DNA of 64,000 bases, taken from Ascarosepion bandense (lineage: Eukaryota > Mollusca > Cephalopoda > Sepiida > Sepiidae). The DNA is taken from assembly GCA_037127315.1 (NCBI GenBank), contig JBBBDQ010000443.1, forward strand, positions 2,359,001 through 2,423,000, in the 5' to 3' direction. The position numbers and the translations under genes are program-made. Below the pieces are notes generated by a model, which was not told where the DNA came from, ran no database searches, and worked only from the letters and a program-made list of their open reading frames with translations. Positions 40,205-52,100 of this stretch are shown here, piece after piece (the stretch's first letter is position 1; each line of letters starts with the position of its first letter).

Positions 40205-40450
40205 AATCATAAATACATGTATTTTAAAGTATTTGTGTAAACATTTTTAATCAATACTCGTATTTGAGTAGATATTCTGTTTTTAATCAAACAGTAAATT
40301 TATATATTTATTTCTACCGGCCTGATTATTTACAATAAATTTTGTATGAAAATGTGTGTCATTCGGCAAGATTTGAACCTGCAACCCCTATCAACATAGG
40401 AGAAGCCACCAACTGATCTGGTGCATCTTAGACCACTCGACCACAAATGA
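40205..40450 (-). mobile_element. Candidate second SINE family with a class-II tRNA head
   Basis: The minus-strand tRNA-like head (40450-40359) is followed by a body (caaaatttattgtaaataatcagg, aaaacagaatatctactc, caaatacgagtattga). The body recurs at about 40640-40770 with only the end of the head (ggttcaaatgttgacaag). A tRNA head plus a repeated body suggests a SINE. Only two copies are visible here. Confidence 0.45.
40359..40450 (-). pseudogene. Class-II tRNA-like sequence, nominal anticodon UCA
   Basis: It folds as a full cloverleaf: acceptor TCATTTG/CGAATGA, D-stem GTC/GAT with GAGTGGTCTAAG loop, and anticodon stem CACCA/TGGTG with loop GATCAGT. A long variable arm CTCCTAT/ATAGGGG and a T-arm GCAGG-TTCAAAT-CTTGC complete it. 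The A- and B-boxes are good. Position 33 is A instead of the near-universal U, and the anticodon would be UCA (reads UGA). The length of 92 nt and the long variable arm are Ser/Leu-like. A diverged tRNA-derived SINE head or pseudogene is more likely than a working tRNA. Confidence 0.55.
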
Positions 40451-40567
40451 TACCACAGTTCATACGAAGTCAAATCAAGCCTATATAACACAATTTTTGA
40501 TTTTACGCAAATAACCATCTCTGCTCTGAAATATATTGTAATGTCAACAAATGTAAACATACAATGT

Positions 40568-40883
40568 TACAGAAAATCCCCGAGGTTAGCAAAATGGTTT
40601 AACAACCAAAATATTTAAATTATTTGTTTGAACATTACTTTTAATCAGTACTCGTATTTGAGTAGATATTCTGTTTTTAATCAAACAGCACATTTATTTC
40701 TACTAGCCTGATTATTTACGATAAATTTTGTACGAAAATGGGCTTAACTTGTCAACATTTGAACCTGATTAAAAACAGAATATCTATTCAAATATGAGTA
40801 TTGATTAAGAATAATGTTCAAACAAATAATTTCAATATGTCGGTTGTTAAAACCATTTCGTTAATCTTCGGGATTTTCTGTTA
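40568..40883. repeat. Inverted repeat with ~120-bp arms
   Basis: Arms about 40568-40690 (cagaaaatccccgaggtta, aaaatggtttaacaacc, tatttgtttgaaca, agatattctgtttttaatca) and 40767-40883 (the same, inverted). The spacer is about 76 bp. The internal part overlaps the second copy of the candidate SINE body. No coding or transposase is seen. Confidence 0.75.
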
Positions 40884-41211
40884 TACATCTATTTAGTTAT
40901 TGAAACCAGTCGGTTGTAGGGTGGAATTTTGTAAAACATATTTAACTTCGACTGTGAAAAACTTGGTACTTGTTTGTAATTGTAGTTGGTAGTTACATAG
41001 CACCCTGTCCGACGGAAGTCGAGTTCTTTAGATCCTGCCATATGCACATCTGTGCAGCACACATTTTATTCAGACTTTTGACTCCTCATGCAAATTAGCA
41101 ATAGTTTAAAAATCACTAGAACTATACATATGCTTTGCCTAAATTGCAAATGGTGGCTTCAACCAGGCAGGGAAGACATTGTAGCCTCTTAGCCACAGGT
41201 GGATTAGAATT

Positions 41212-41510
41212 CAGTCAGTTAAGTGCCATACGTGATACACGCTTGGGCGATCATGTCTCAAAAGAAACATGACAGACTGGGCAGAATATTATCCCGCAGT
41301 AGGTTGACATTGCTTTCTGCAGTAGACTGGTTGCCGACCAAGGCTATAGAACCCAATCTGTCCTGCTATTTAACCCATAACTGGAAGGAATAGTAGGATT
41401 AATACCTTTCCAAAGGGTATTTGCGCATAAGTGAATGCAATGAATTCAACTGGAATTCAAACTCAGCTCCCCAATTTCTCGTTCCAAGCCGATATCCAAT
41501 GCACCACAAC
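41212..41510 (-). mobile_element. tRNA-derived SINE (family A), full length with target duplication
   Basis: Flanked by agaatt (41206-41211 and 41511-41516). Head (minus) ttgtggtgcattggatatcgg, B-box gagtttgaattcc, body and 3' hairpin as in other copies. Confidence 0.85.
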
Positions 41511-41699
41511 AGAATTACTTGGTCCTAATGTTCTCTCAGTGGCGATTCTTTCGTCCGGAAAATATAAAAAGTAATTAACAATTATATTTGTGTCTAAAAC
41601 TCTGCAATTATTCAAATTAATATCTTTGTGATGAATTCCGAATCAAATAAAAATAAGATATGTAATCAAAAATAAAAAGAATTAAAATTAAAATAAGGC

Positions 41700-42235
41700 A
41701 TTTTTACTTTCCATTAAAACCTTCTCTCTTTCTTTCTCTCTCTTTCTTTCTTTCCTTCTCTATACTTTTTATTCAATTAACAAGAAGGCAACCCTTAAAT
41801 ATTATTATCTTGTGGCGAATCCCGATTAAAATAAAATATTAAAGTAAAATATATAAACAAAAATTTAAAAAATTAAAATTAAAATCAGGCATTTGTGCTT
41901 TCCTTTAAAAACTCTTCTCTCTTTCTCTCTCTCTCTCTCTCCCTGAACTTCTTTTTTTATACTTTCTCTCTCCTTCTTTCTATTTCTTTTTCTCTCTCTC
42001 TTTCTTTCTATTTCTTTCTCTCTCTCTTTCTATTTATTTCTCTCTATATCTCCCTGAACTTCTCTCTCTTTCTATTTCTTTCTCTCTCTCTCTATCTATC
42101 ACTCTGAACCTCTTTTTCTTGTGATTTCTTTGTCTCTCTCTTTCTTTCTATTTCTCTCTTTCTTTCTATTTCTTTCTCTCTCTCTCTCTCCCTCTCTATA
42201 TCTTTCTCTCTCCCGGTACTTCTCTTTCTATATTT

Positions 42236-42266
<31 letters not shown>

Positions 42267-42290
42267 CTTTACTTTTATTTCAATTATTTT
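41700..42290. repeat. (CT)n/(CTTT)n polypyrimidine tract
   Basis: ctctcttt-type repeats in several blocks, with one tract of nine CTTT units at the end (about 42243-42275). Ser/Leu/Phe-rich frames are artefacts of composition. A short segment is duplicated before it: taaaatataagat...ggcattt-ctttcc at about 41645-41715 and 41830-41905. Confidence 0.85.
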
Positions 42291-42544
42291 TGTGTCTAAC
42301 ACTAAAATTATTTGAATTAATATTTTTGTCATTTGCTCCCATTTTTAAAAAAATGGATTGTTTTTATTCAGTTTTTAATATTTTAAAGTATTCTTCTTAA
42401 AATTAATTTTCTTTTCTTTTTTGTTCTTTTTCAGGTAAGTACAACATTTAACAGAATTTACTACAAATCATTGTGGAAATATCCTCTTCAGGTGACCTCA
42501 CTGTTTTTTTCTTCTTTTATTTATTTATTTTTTACTAACAATAA

Positions 42545-42630
42545 TTTACATTAAAAATTGGAGTAGATAGACTAAACTATCGCCCGGTTCACACTCCACC
42601 CATGTCTATTGAACAGGTGAATACTTGATA
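42545..42630 (+). mobile_element. LINE family L 3'-UTR fragment
   Basis: attggagtagatagactaaac, tatcgcccggttcacactcc and acccatgtctattgaacagg form the internal 162-bp unit of 11249-11755 on the plus strand, without terminal block or tail. Confidence 0.7.
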
Positions 42631-42636
42631 ACTGTC

Positions 42637-43000
42637 GTAGCTCTTGCTCATTGTAAAAGAATTTGTCATTGATATTAATACTTACCAGTAGAAGTAGTCC
42701 CTGCCAGTGATAAAGGATTTTGTCAGTGATAGTAACCCTTACCAGCAGGAATAATCCCTGCCAATGGTAAAAGATTTGTCAATGACAATAACCCTTACCA
42801 TTATTAGAAATATCTATTACCAGTGTTAGTAAACCTTACCATTAGAAATAGTCCTTGCTAGTGGTAAAAGATTTTGTCAATGATAAAGATTTTGTCAGTG
42901 ATAGTAACCCTTACCATGAGGAATATTTCTTGCTATTGGTAAAGATTTTTTCGGTGATACCAGTAAGAATAGTCTTTGTCAGTGATAAAAGTCATCCTCA
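42637..43000. repeat. ~57-bp diverged minisatellite
   Basis: About six units of the form gtagtaacccttaccag-ag, gaatagtccctgccagtg, gtaaaagattttgtcagtga. The clearest starts are ttgtca at about 42663, 42721 and 42777. Divergence between units is high and spacing varies, so the array is old. Confidence 0.75.
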
Positions 43001-43059
43001 GCAAGAGGATAATGTCACTAAAAGACATGTATTTACTGGGAGTAACAGAGAATCAGAAG

Positions 43060-43213
43060 ACCTTAGTGAGGAAAATGAAGAATAAAAGAACAGGATTCAG
43101 GAAGACAAAATAAGACAGAAGAGAGCTCCACAAGGAAAAAGTGCAAGAGAAGAAACTATTAACATAGAATATATGGTGACATCTAGTCATTTCAATGGTA
43201 AAATGATGAAACC
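43060..43213 (-). mobile_element. LINE family L (subtype b) relic, left part of an interrupted copy
   Basis: aataaaagaacaggattc, agagagctccacaagg, gtgcaagagaagaaac, atggtgacatcta and tcaatggtaaaatgatgaaacc match 33620-33720. The copy resumes at 44946. Confidence 0.6.
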
Positions 43214-43220
43214 AAGATCG

Positions 43221-44940
43221 TCAGTCAGTAAAATGCCATACGTGATACATGCTTGAGAGACCATGTCTCGAAAGAGACATGACGAACTGGGAAGAAGATT
43301 ATCCCGCTGTAGCTTGCCATTGCTTTCTGCAGTAGACTGGCTGCCGACCAGGGCTATAGAACCCAATCTGTTTTATTATTTGAATCATAGCTAGAGGGGG
43401 AAGAGATGCATTATATTATTAAGTAGTAATTAGTGGGGGATCAGTTTATTACTTAATAACAATATGAAACTCACCCCCCACTTTATGCCCAGTAGAAGCC
43501 TTAACCATGTTTTCAACTATTATATTCAGTTAGTCAGTTACGTGCCATACGTGATACACGCTTGGGCGATCATGTCTTGAAAGAGACATGAATGACTGGG
43601 CAAAAGATTATCCTGCAGTAGGTTGCCATTGCTTTCTGCAGTAGACTGGTTGCCAGCCAAAGCTATAGAACCCAGTCTGTCCTGTTATTTAACCCAGTCA
43701 GTATTTAAATCAGGAATTGCTTGGGAACAGTAGGTACTGCAAACCCCTTCCTCCAGCCTAAAATAGATTTCAACTTTAAATAACCCACTCAAGATTGATG
43801 TGCCTGTAATGGTTCTGCTTCTATTTAGACAAAAACAATAGCAAAGAAAATCTACACATGCAAATGCTGGGTCATCATTACTTGTAGAGGTGAAAAGAAG
43901 TAGAATAAATTTCAACTAAATATGACATTAAACTGCTTAGGATGGGTAAGATTCTTTAGCTTTGGATATCATCTCCTCTGTGTAGAATGGGGGGGGGGGG
44001 CTGAACTCTTTAACCTTGGTAGTTAATCTTCTTAGGAATCAGTTAAGTGCCATACGTGATACACGCTTGGGCAATCATGTCTTGAAAGAGACATGACTGA
44101 CTGGGCAGAAGATTATCCTGCAGTAGGTTGCCATTGCTTTCTGCAGTAGACTGGTTGCCGACCAAGGCTGTAGAACCCAATCTATTTTATTATTTGACTC
44201 CTAGCTAGAGGGGGAAGAGATGCATTATATTATTAAGTAGTAATTAGTGGGGGATCAGTTTATTACTTCATAACAATATAAAACTGATCCCCCACTTTAT
44301 GCCCAGTAGAAGCCTTAATCATGTTTTCAACTATTATATTCAGTTAGTCAGTTAAGTGCCATACGTGATACACGCTTGGGCAATCATGTCTTGAAAGAGA
44401 CATGACTGACTGGGCAGAAGATTATCCTGCAGTAGGTTACCATTGCTTTCTGCGGTAGACTGGTTGCCGACCAAGGCTATAGAACCCAATCTGTTTTATT
44501 ATTTGACTCCTACCTAGAGGGGGAAGAGATGCATTATATTATTAAGTAGTAATTAGTGGGGGATCAGTTTATTACTTAATAACAATATGAAACTCACCCC
44601 CACCCACACTTTATGCCCAGTAGAAGCCTTAACCATGTTTTCAACTATTATATTCAGTTAGTCAGTTAAGTGCCATACGTGATACATGCATGTGCGATCA
44701 TGTCTTGAAAGAGACATGACTGACTGGGCAGAAGATTATCCTGCAGTAGGTTGCCATTGCTTTCTGCAGTAGACTGGTTGCCAGCAAAGGCTATTGAACC
44801 CAATCTGTTTTGTTATTTAATTTATAAATGGAGGGAAGAAACGGATTTGTGTGTAAGTGAATTCAAGGAATTCAACTGGAATTCGAACTCAGCTCCCCAA
44901 TTTCTCGTTCCAAGCCGATATCCACTGAACTACAATACAC
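43221..44940 (-). repeat. SINE-derived 309-bp tandem repeat ending in one complete SINE
   Basis: The SINE 3' part (gtgccatacgtgatac) starts at about 43235, 43544, 44049, 44358 and 44672. Intervals are 309, 505, 309 and 314 bp. In three units the SINE is cut near tatagaacccaatctg and continues into a non-SINE segment (agagggggaagagatgc, ttaagtagtaattag, then a hairpin). In the third unit that hairpin has perfect 15-bp arms gtgggggatcagttt / aaactgatcccccac. The second unit instead carries about 340 bp of unrelated DNA (43695-44035, with a G run). The last copy (44672-44940) includes the tRNA head. The whole block is flanked by aagat (43214-43218, 44941-44945). Confidence 0.85.
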
Positions 44941-44945
44941 AAGAT

Positions 44946-45120
44946 AGTACTGCACTTAAATTCATAAAGAAAACAGAAAATACATTAGAATAATTGACAT
45001 GAAAATACTTTTAGAAAAAGCCTGCAAAAGCTATGTTACAATACTAGAAAATGGACTGAGATGCCAGATTAGAGCCAATAGCGTTGCAAATTCTTCTTTC
45101 AGTTATGTCAAGAATTTCTA
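44946..45120 (-). mobile_element. LINE family L (subtype b) relic, right part of the interrupted copy
   Basis: tagtactgcacttaaattc, cagaaaatacattag, gactgagatgccagattaga and ccaatagcgttgcaaattc align with 33745-33900. Confidence 0.6.
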
Positions 45121-46130
45121 GATACATATTCAATATAATTGTTATGTAGGAAGAAAGTGTTGATACCGACACGTAGTTGAACATGGATCTCCGGGCAACA
45201 AACGTAACTGTTGAATGAATTGTGCTACTGGGTTTACATGACTATAAATATTTAGTATATAAAGCACTCAAACAGAAGTCTGAGTGTGTTCTGTGTTGTG
45301 CATCATTTTGGTGTTGTGCATCATTGAGAAGATTGTTTTCTGAGTGAATTGCTTGAGAGAATTATTTCAAGAGCATTATTGTGTATTATTTAAAGGATTC
45401 ATTTAGTAGATTGACTTTACACAAAGATACTAAAATATTATAACTCACTAAATATTTGGTTATCAAAAGTTCCCTTAAGAATAATGTTACAAAAAAACCT
45501 ATGTTATAAAGAATATGTTATTCAAGTTTCAGCTCAAATTAAGGAATACGCCAATTAATTAGAATCTAAGATAAGTTTCAAAAATAATTTTCTGTTATAG
45601 AATATTTTAATTTGTCTCATGATTTACAATCAATAAAACTGATTGGTCATTGGGGATGGTTTCCAGTTTAAAAGAACAGACCTGAAATAAGTGATTGAAA
45701 GAAGAAATGACATTTAACCTCTTGGCAATTACAAGTGATTTCTTGCCCACAACTTCCTGATAAAACTGTGGTCTGAAAAAATTGGTATCTCATTTCAAAC
45801 TTTCCCAGCCATTTTTATGACTGTTTGTTAATCCACTGGAAGTTTTTTTTTTTTAATTTAAATCTACTACCCCTGCCCAACACATATCCTTTTCCTCTGC
45901 CTGTCTGACTCTCTTTGTGTTGAGTAATGATAAATGTTTGTATTCAATTGTCCTTATTCTGTTAGAAAATTGTCTGCTATGATTTAACCTTTAAAGTGAG
46001 GAAAACTCAGTACTTTCTCTTATATAAGAAACCCAAGAGATACAATTGCCTCAGTGCAATTATTACAACAGTTGAATATTAATACAACAATAAAGGATTG
46101 CAACTTTGTATACAATAGCATTCTATATAT
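45121..46130. other. Unassigned DNA left of the satellite
   Basis: No gene or recognised repeat in about 1 kb. Satellite similarity begins only at about 46131. Confidence 0.45.
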
Positions 46131-49100
46131 AATGGCTCTGTTCAGACAGTTCCTGACCACTGACAATTGCTTTCTTTCTCATTTGCAATACATTTCTATC
46201 GAAAATGTTTATTCTTTATACATATAACTCTATTGTTTGTATTAATTCCTGATCACTGACAATACCTTTCTTCCTCATTTCTGTATTTCTGTAGAAAATG
46301 TTTTTCTCTTATGCATATCGTAGCCCTATTCTGTCAGTAACACATGCATTAATTCCTGACCACTGACAATCCCATTCTTCCTTCATTTGCAATGTATTAC
46401 TATAGTAAATGTTTATCCACTGTAGATATAATAGCTATATTCTGTCAGTAATGTTTACAATAAATCCTGACCAATAATAAAACCCTTATTATACATATAG
46501 TAGCCCTATACAGTCAGTGACACTTGCATTAATTCCTGACCACTGACAATCCCATTCTTCCTTCATTTGCAATGTATTACTATAGTAAATGTTTATCCAC
46601 TGTATATATAATAGCTATACCCTGTCAGTAATGTTTACAATAAATCCTGACCAATAATAAACCCTTATTATACATATAGTAAGCCCTATACAGTCAGTGA
46701 CACTTGCATTAATTCCTGACCACTGACAATCCCATTCTTTCCTTCATTTGCAATGTATTACTATAGTAAATGTTTATCCACTGTATATATAATAGCTATA
46801 TTCTGTCAGTAATGTTTACAATAAATCCTGACCAATAATAAACCCTTATTATACATATAGTAGCCCTATACAGTCAGTGACACTTGCATTAATTCCCTGA
46901 CCACTGACAATCCCATTCTTCCTTCATTTGCAATGTATTACTATAGTAAATGTTTATCCACTGTATATAATAGCTATATTCTGTCAGTAATGTTTACAAT
47001 AAATCCTGACCAATAATAAACCCTTATTATACATATAGTAGCCTCATACAGTCAGTGACACTTGCATTAATTCCTGACCACTGACAATCCCATTCTTCCT
47101 TCATTTGCAATGCATTACTATAGTAAATGTTTATCCACTGTATATATATAATAGCTATTCTGTCAGTAATGTTTACAATAAATCCTGACCAATAATAAAC
47201 CCTTATTATACATATAGTAGCCCTATACAGTCAGTGACACTTGCATTAATTCCTGACCACTGACAATCCCATTCTTCCTTCATTTGCAATGCATTACTAT
47301 AGTAAATGTTTATCCACTGTATATAATAGCTATATTCTGTCAGTAATGTTTACACAATCCTGACCAATAATAAACCCTTATTATACATATAGTAGCTCCC
47401 ATACAGTCAGTGACACTTGCATTAATTCCTGACCACCGACAATCCCATTCTTTCCTTCATTTGCAATGCATTACTATAGTAAATGTTTATCCACTGTATA
47501 TATAATAATATATTCTGTCAGTAATGTTTACAATAAATCCTGACCAATAATAAACCCTTTATTATACATATAGTAGCCCCATACAGTCAGTGACACTTGC
47601 ATTAATTCTTGACCACTGACAATCCCATTCTTCCTTCATTTCAGCCCATTACTATAGTAATGTTTATCCACTGTATATATAATAGCTATATTCTGTCAGT
47701 AATGTTTACAATAAATCCTGACCAATAATAAACCCTTATTATACATATAGTAGCCCTATACAGTCAGTGACACTTGCATTAATTCCTGACCACTGACAAT
47801 CCCATTCTTCCTTCATTTGGTAAATGCATTACTATAGTAAATGTTTATCCACTGTATATATAATAGCTATATTCTGTCAGTAATGTTTACAATAAATCCT
47901 GACCAATAATAAACCCTTATTATACATATAGTGTGCCCCATACAGTCAGTGACACTTGCATTAATTCCTGACCACTGACAATCCCATTCTTCCTTCATTT
48001 GCAATGCATTACTATAGTAAATGTTTATCCACTGTATATATAATAGCTACATTCTGTCAGTAATGTTTACAATAAATCCTGACCAGTCAATAAACCCTTA
48101 TTATACATATAGTAGCCCCATATACAGTCAGTGACACTTGCATTAATTCCTGACCACTGACAATCCCATTCTTCCTTCATTTGCAATGCACATTATAGTA
48201 ATGTTTATCCACTGTATATATACAGCTATATTCTGTCATAATGTTTACACAACCTGACCAATAATAAACCCTTATTATACATATAGTAGCCCTATACAGT
48301 CAGTGACACTTGCATTAATTCCTGACCACTGACAATCCCATTCTTTCCTTCATTTGCAATGCATTACTATAGTAAATGTTTATCCACTGTATATATAATA
48401 GCTATATTCTGTCAGTAATGTTTACAATAAATCCTGACCAATAATAAACCCTTATTATACATATAGTAGCCCTATACAGTCAGTGACACTTGCATTAATT
48501 CCTGACCACTGACAATCCCATTCTTCTCCTTCATTTGCAATGCATTACTATAGTAAATGTTTATCCACTGTATATATAATAGCTATATTCTGTCAGTAAT
48601 GTTTACAATAAATCCTGACCAATAATAAACCCTTATTATACATATACAGTTCTATACAGTCAGTGACACTTGCATTAATTCCTGACCACTGACAATCCCA
48701 TTCTTCCTTCATTTGCAATGCATTACTATAGTAAATGTTTATCCACTGTATATATAACAGCTATATTCTGTCAGTAATGTTTACAATAAATCCTGACCAA
48801 TAATAAACCCTTATTATACATATAGTAGTTCTCTATACAGTCAGTGACACTTGCATTAATTCCTGACCACTGACAATCCCATTCTTCCTTCATTTGCAAT
48901 GCATTACTATAGTAAATGTTTATCCACTGTATATATAATAGCTATATTCTGTCAGTAATGTTTACAATAAATCCTGACCAATAATAAACCCTTAATATAC
49001 ATATAGTAGCCCTATACAGCCAAAGACACTTGCATTAATTCCTGACCACTGACAATCCCATTCTTCCTTCATTTGCAATGCATTACTATAGAATGTTTAT

Positions 49101-52100
49101 CCAATTGCATATATAATAGCCATATTCTGTCAGTAATGTTTACAATAAATCCTGACCAATAATAAACCCTTATTATACATATAGTAGCCCTTATACAGTC
49201 AGTGATACCTAACACCCTGACCACTGACAATCCCATTCTTCCTTCATTTGCAATGTATTACTATAGTAAATGTTTATCCACTGTATATATAATAGCTATA
49301 TTCTGTCAGTAATGTTTACAATAAATCCTGACCAATAATAAACCTCATTATACATATAGTAGCCCTATACAGTCAGTGTGACACTCTGCATTAATTCCTG
49401 ACCACTGACAATCCCATTCTTCCTTCATTTGCAATGCATTACTATAGTAAATGTTTATCCACTGTATACATAATAGCTATATTCTGTCAGTAATGTTTAC
49501 AATAAATCCTGACCAATAATAAACCCTTATTATACATAGTAGTCTCTATACAGTCAGTGACACTTGCATTAATTCCTGACCACTGACAATCCCATTCTTC
49601 CTTCATTTGCAATGCATTACTATAGTAAATGTTTATCCACTGTATATAACAGCTATATTCTGTCAGTAATGTTTACAATAAATCCTGACCAATAATAAAC
49701 CCTTATTATACATATAGTAGCCCCATACACAAAGTGACACTTGCATTAATTCCTGACCACTGACAATCCCATTCTTCCTTCATTTGCAATGTATTACTAT
49801 AGTAAATGTTTATCCACTGTATATATAATAGCTTATATTCTGTCAGTAATGTTTACAATAAATCCTGACCAATAATAAACCCTTATTATACATATAGTAG
49901 CCCTATACAGTCAGTGACACTTGCATTAATTCCTGACCACTGACAATCCCATTCTTCCTTCATTTGCAATGCATTACTATAGTAAATGTTTATCCACTGT
50001 ATGATATAATAGCTATATTCTGTCAGTAATGTTTACAATAAATCCTGACCAATAATAAACCCTTATTATACATATAGTAGCCCTATACAGTCAGTGACAC
50101 TTGCATTAATTCCTGACCACTGACAATCCCATTCTTCCTTCATTTGCAATGCATTACTATAGTAAATGTTTATCCACTGTATATATAATAGCTATATTCT
50201 GTCAGTAATGTTTACAATAAATCCTGACCAATAATAAACCCTTATTATACATATAGTAGCCCTATACAGTCAGTGACACTTGCATTAATTCCTGACCACC
50301 GACAATCCCATTCTTCCTTCATTTGCAATGTATTACTATAGTAAATGTTTATCCACTGTATATATAATAGCTATATATTCTGTCAGTAATGTTTACACAA
50401 ATCCTGACCAATAATAAACCTCATTATACATATAGTAGCCCCATACAGTCAGTGACACTTGCATTAATTCCTGACCACTGACAATCCCATTCTTCCTTCA
50501 TTTGCAATGCATTACTATAGTAAATGTTTATCCACTGTATATATATTAGCTATATTCTGTCAGTAATGTTTACAATAAATCCTGACCAATAATAAACCCT
50601 TATTATACATATAGTAGCTCTATACAGTCAGTGACACTTGCATTAATTCCTGACCACTGACAATCCCATTCTTCCTTCATTTGCAATGTATTACTATAGT
50701 AAATGTTTATCCACTGTATATATAACAGCTATATTCAGTCAGTAATGTTTACAATAAATCCTGACCAATAATAAACCCTTATTATACATATAGTAGCCCT
50801 ATGCTACAGTCAGTGACACTTGCATTAATTCCTGACCACTGACAATCCCATTCTTCCTTCATTTGCAATGCATTACTATAGTAAATGTTTATCCACTGTA
50901 TATATAATAGCTATATTCTGTCAGTAATGTTTACAATAAATCCTGACCAATAATAAACCCTTATTATACATATAGTAGCCCTATACAGTCAGTGACACTT
51001 GCATTAATTCCTGACCAATTACAATCCCATTCTTCCTTCATTTGCAATGCATTACTATAGTAAATGTTTATCCACTGTATATATAATAGCCATATTCTGT
51101 CAGTAATGTTTACAATAAATCCTGACCAATAATAAACCCTTATTATACATATAGTAGCCCTATACAGTCAGTGACACTTGCATTAATTCCTGACCACTGA
51201 CAATCCCATTCTTCCTTCATTTGCAATGTATTACTATAGAAGTAATTGTTTATCCACTGTATATATAATAGCTATATTCTGTCAGTAATGTTTACAATAA
51301 ATCCTGACCACAATAAACCCTTATTATACATATAGTAGCCCCTATACAGTCAGTGACACTTGCATTAATTCCTGACCACTGACAATCCCATTCTCCTTCA
51401 TTTGCAATGTATTACTATAGTAAATGTTTATCCACTGTATATATAATAGCTATATTCTGTCAGTAATGTTTACAATAAATCCTGACCAATAATAAAACTT
51501 TATTATACATATAGTGAAGTCTATACAGTCAGTGACACTTGCATTAATTCCTGACCACTGACAATCCCTATTCTTCCTTCATTTGCAATGCATTACTATA
51601 GTAAATGTTTATCCACTGTATATAATATCAGTAATGTTTACAATGAAATCCTGACCAATAATAAAACCCTTATTACATATATAGTAGCCCTATACAGTCA
51701 GTGACACTTGCATTAATTCCTGACCACTGATAATCCCATTCTTCCTTCATTTGCAATGCATTACTATAGTAAATGTTTATCCACTGTATATATAATAGCT
51801 ATATTCTGTCAGTAATGTTTACAATAAATCCTGACCAATAATAAACCCTTATTATACATATAGTATTTACACAGTCAGTGACACTTACTAATTCCTGACC
51901 ACTGACAATCCCATTCTTCTCCTTCATTTGGTAAATGCATTACTATAGTAAATGTTTATCCACTGTATATATAATAGCTATATTCTGTCAGTAATGTTTA
52001 CACAACCTGACCAATAATAAACCCTTATTATAAGCATATAGTATGCCTCTATACAGTCAGTGACACTTGCATTAATTTCTGACCACTGACAATCCCATTC

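Noticed and set aside
40359..40450. Functional selenocysteine or suppressor tRNA
   Set aside because: UCA anticodon is suggestive, but position 33 is not U, the arm lengths are Ser/Leu-like rather than Sec-like, and part of it is repeated nearby, so a SINE head or pseudogene is more likely.
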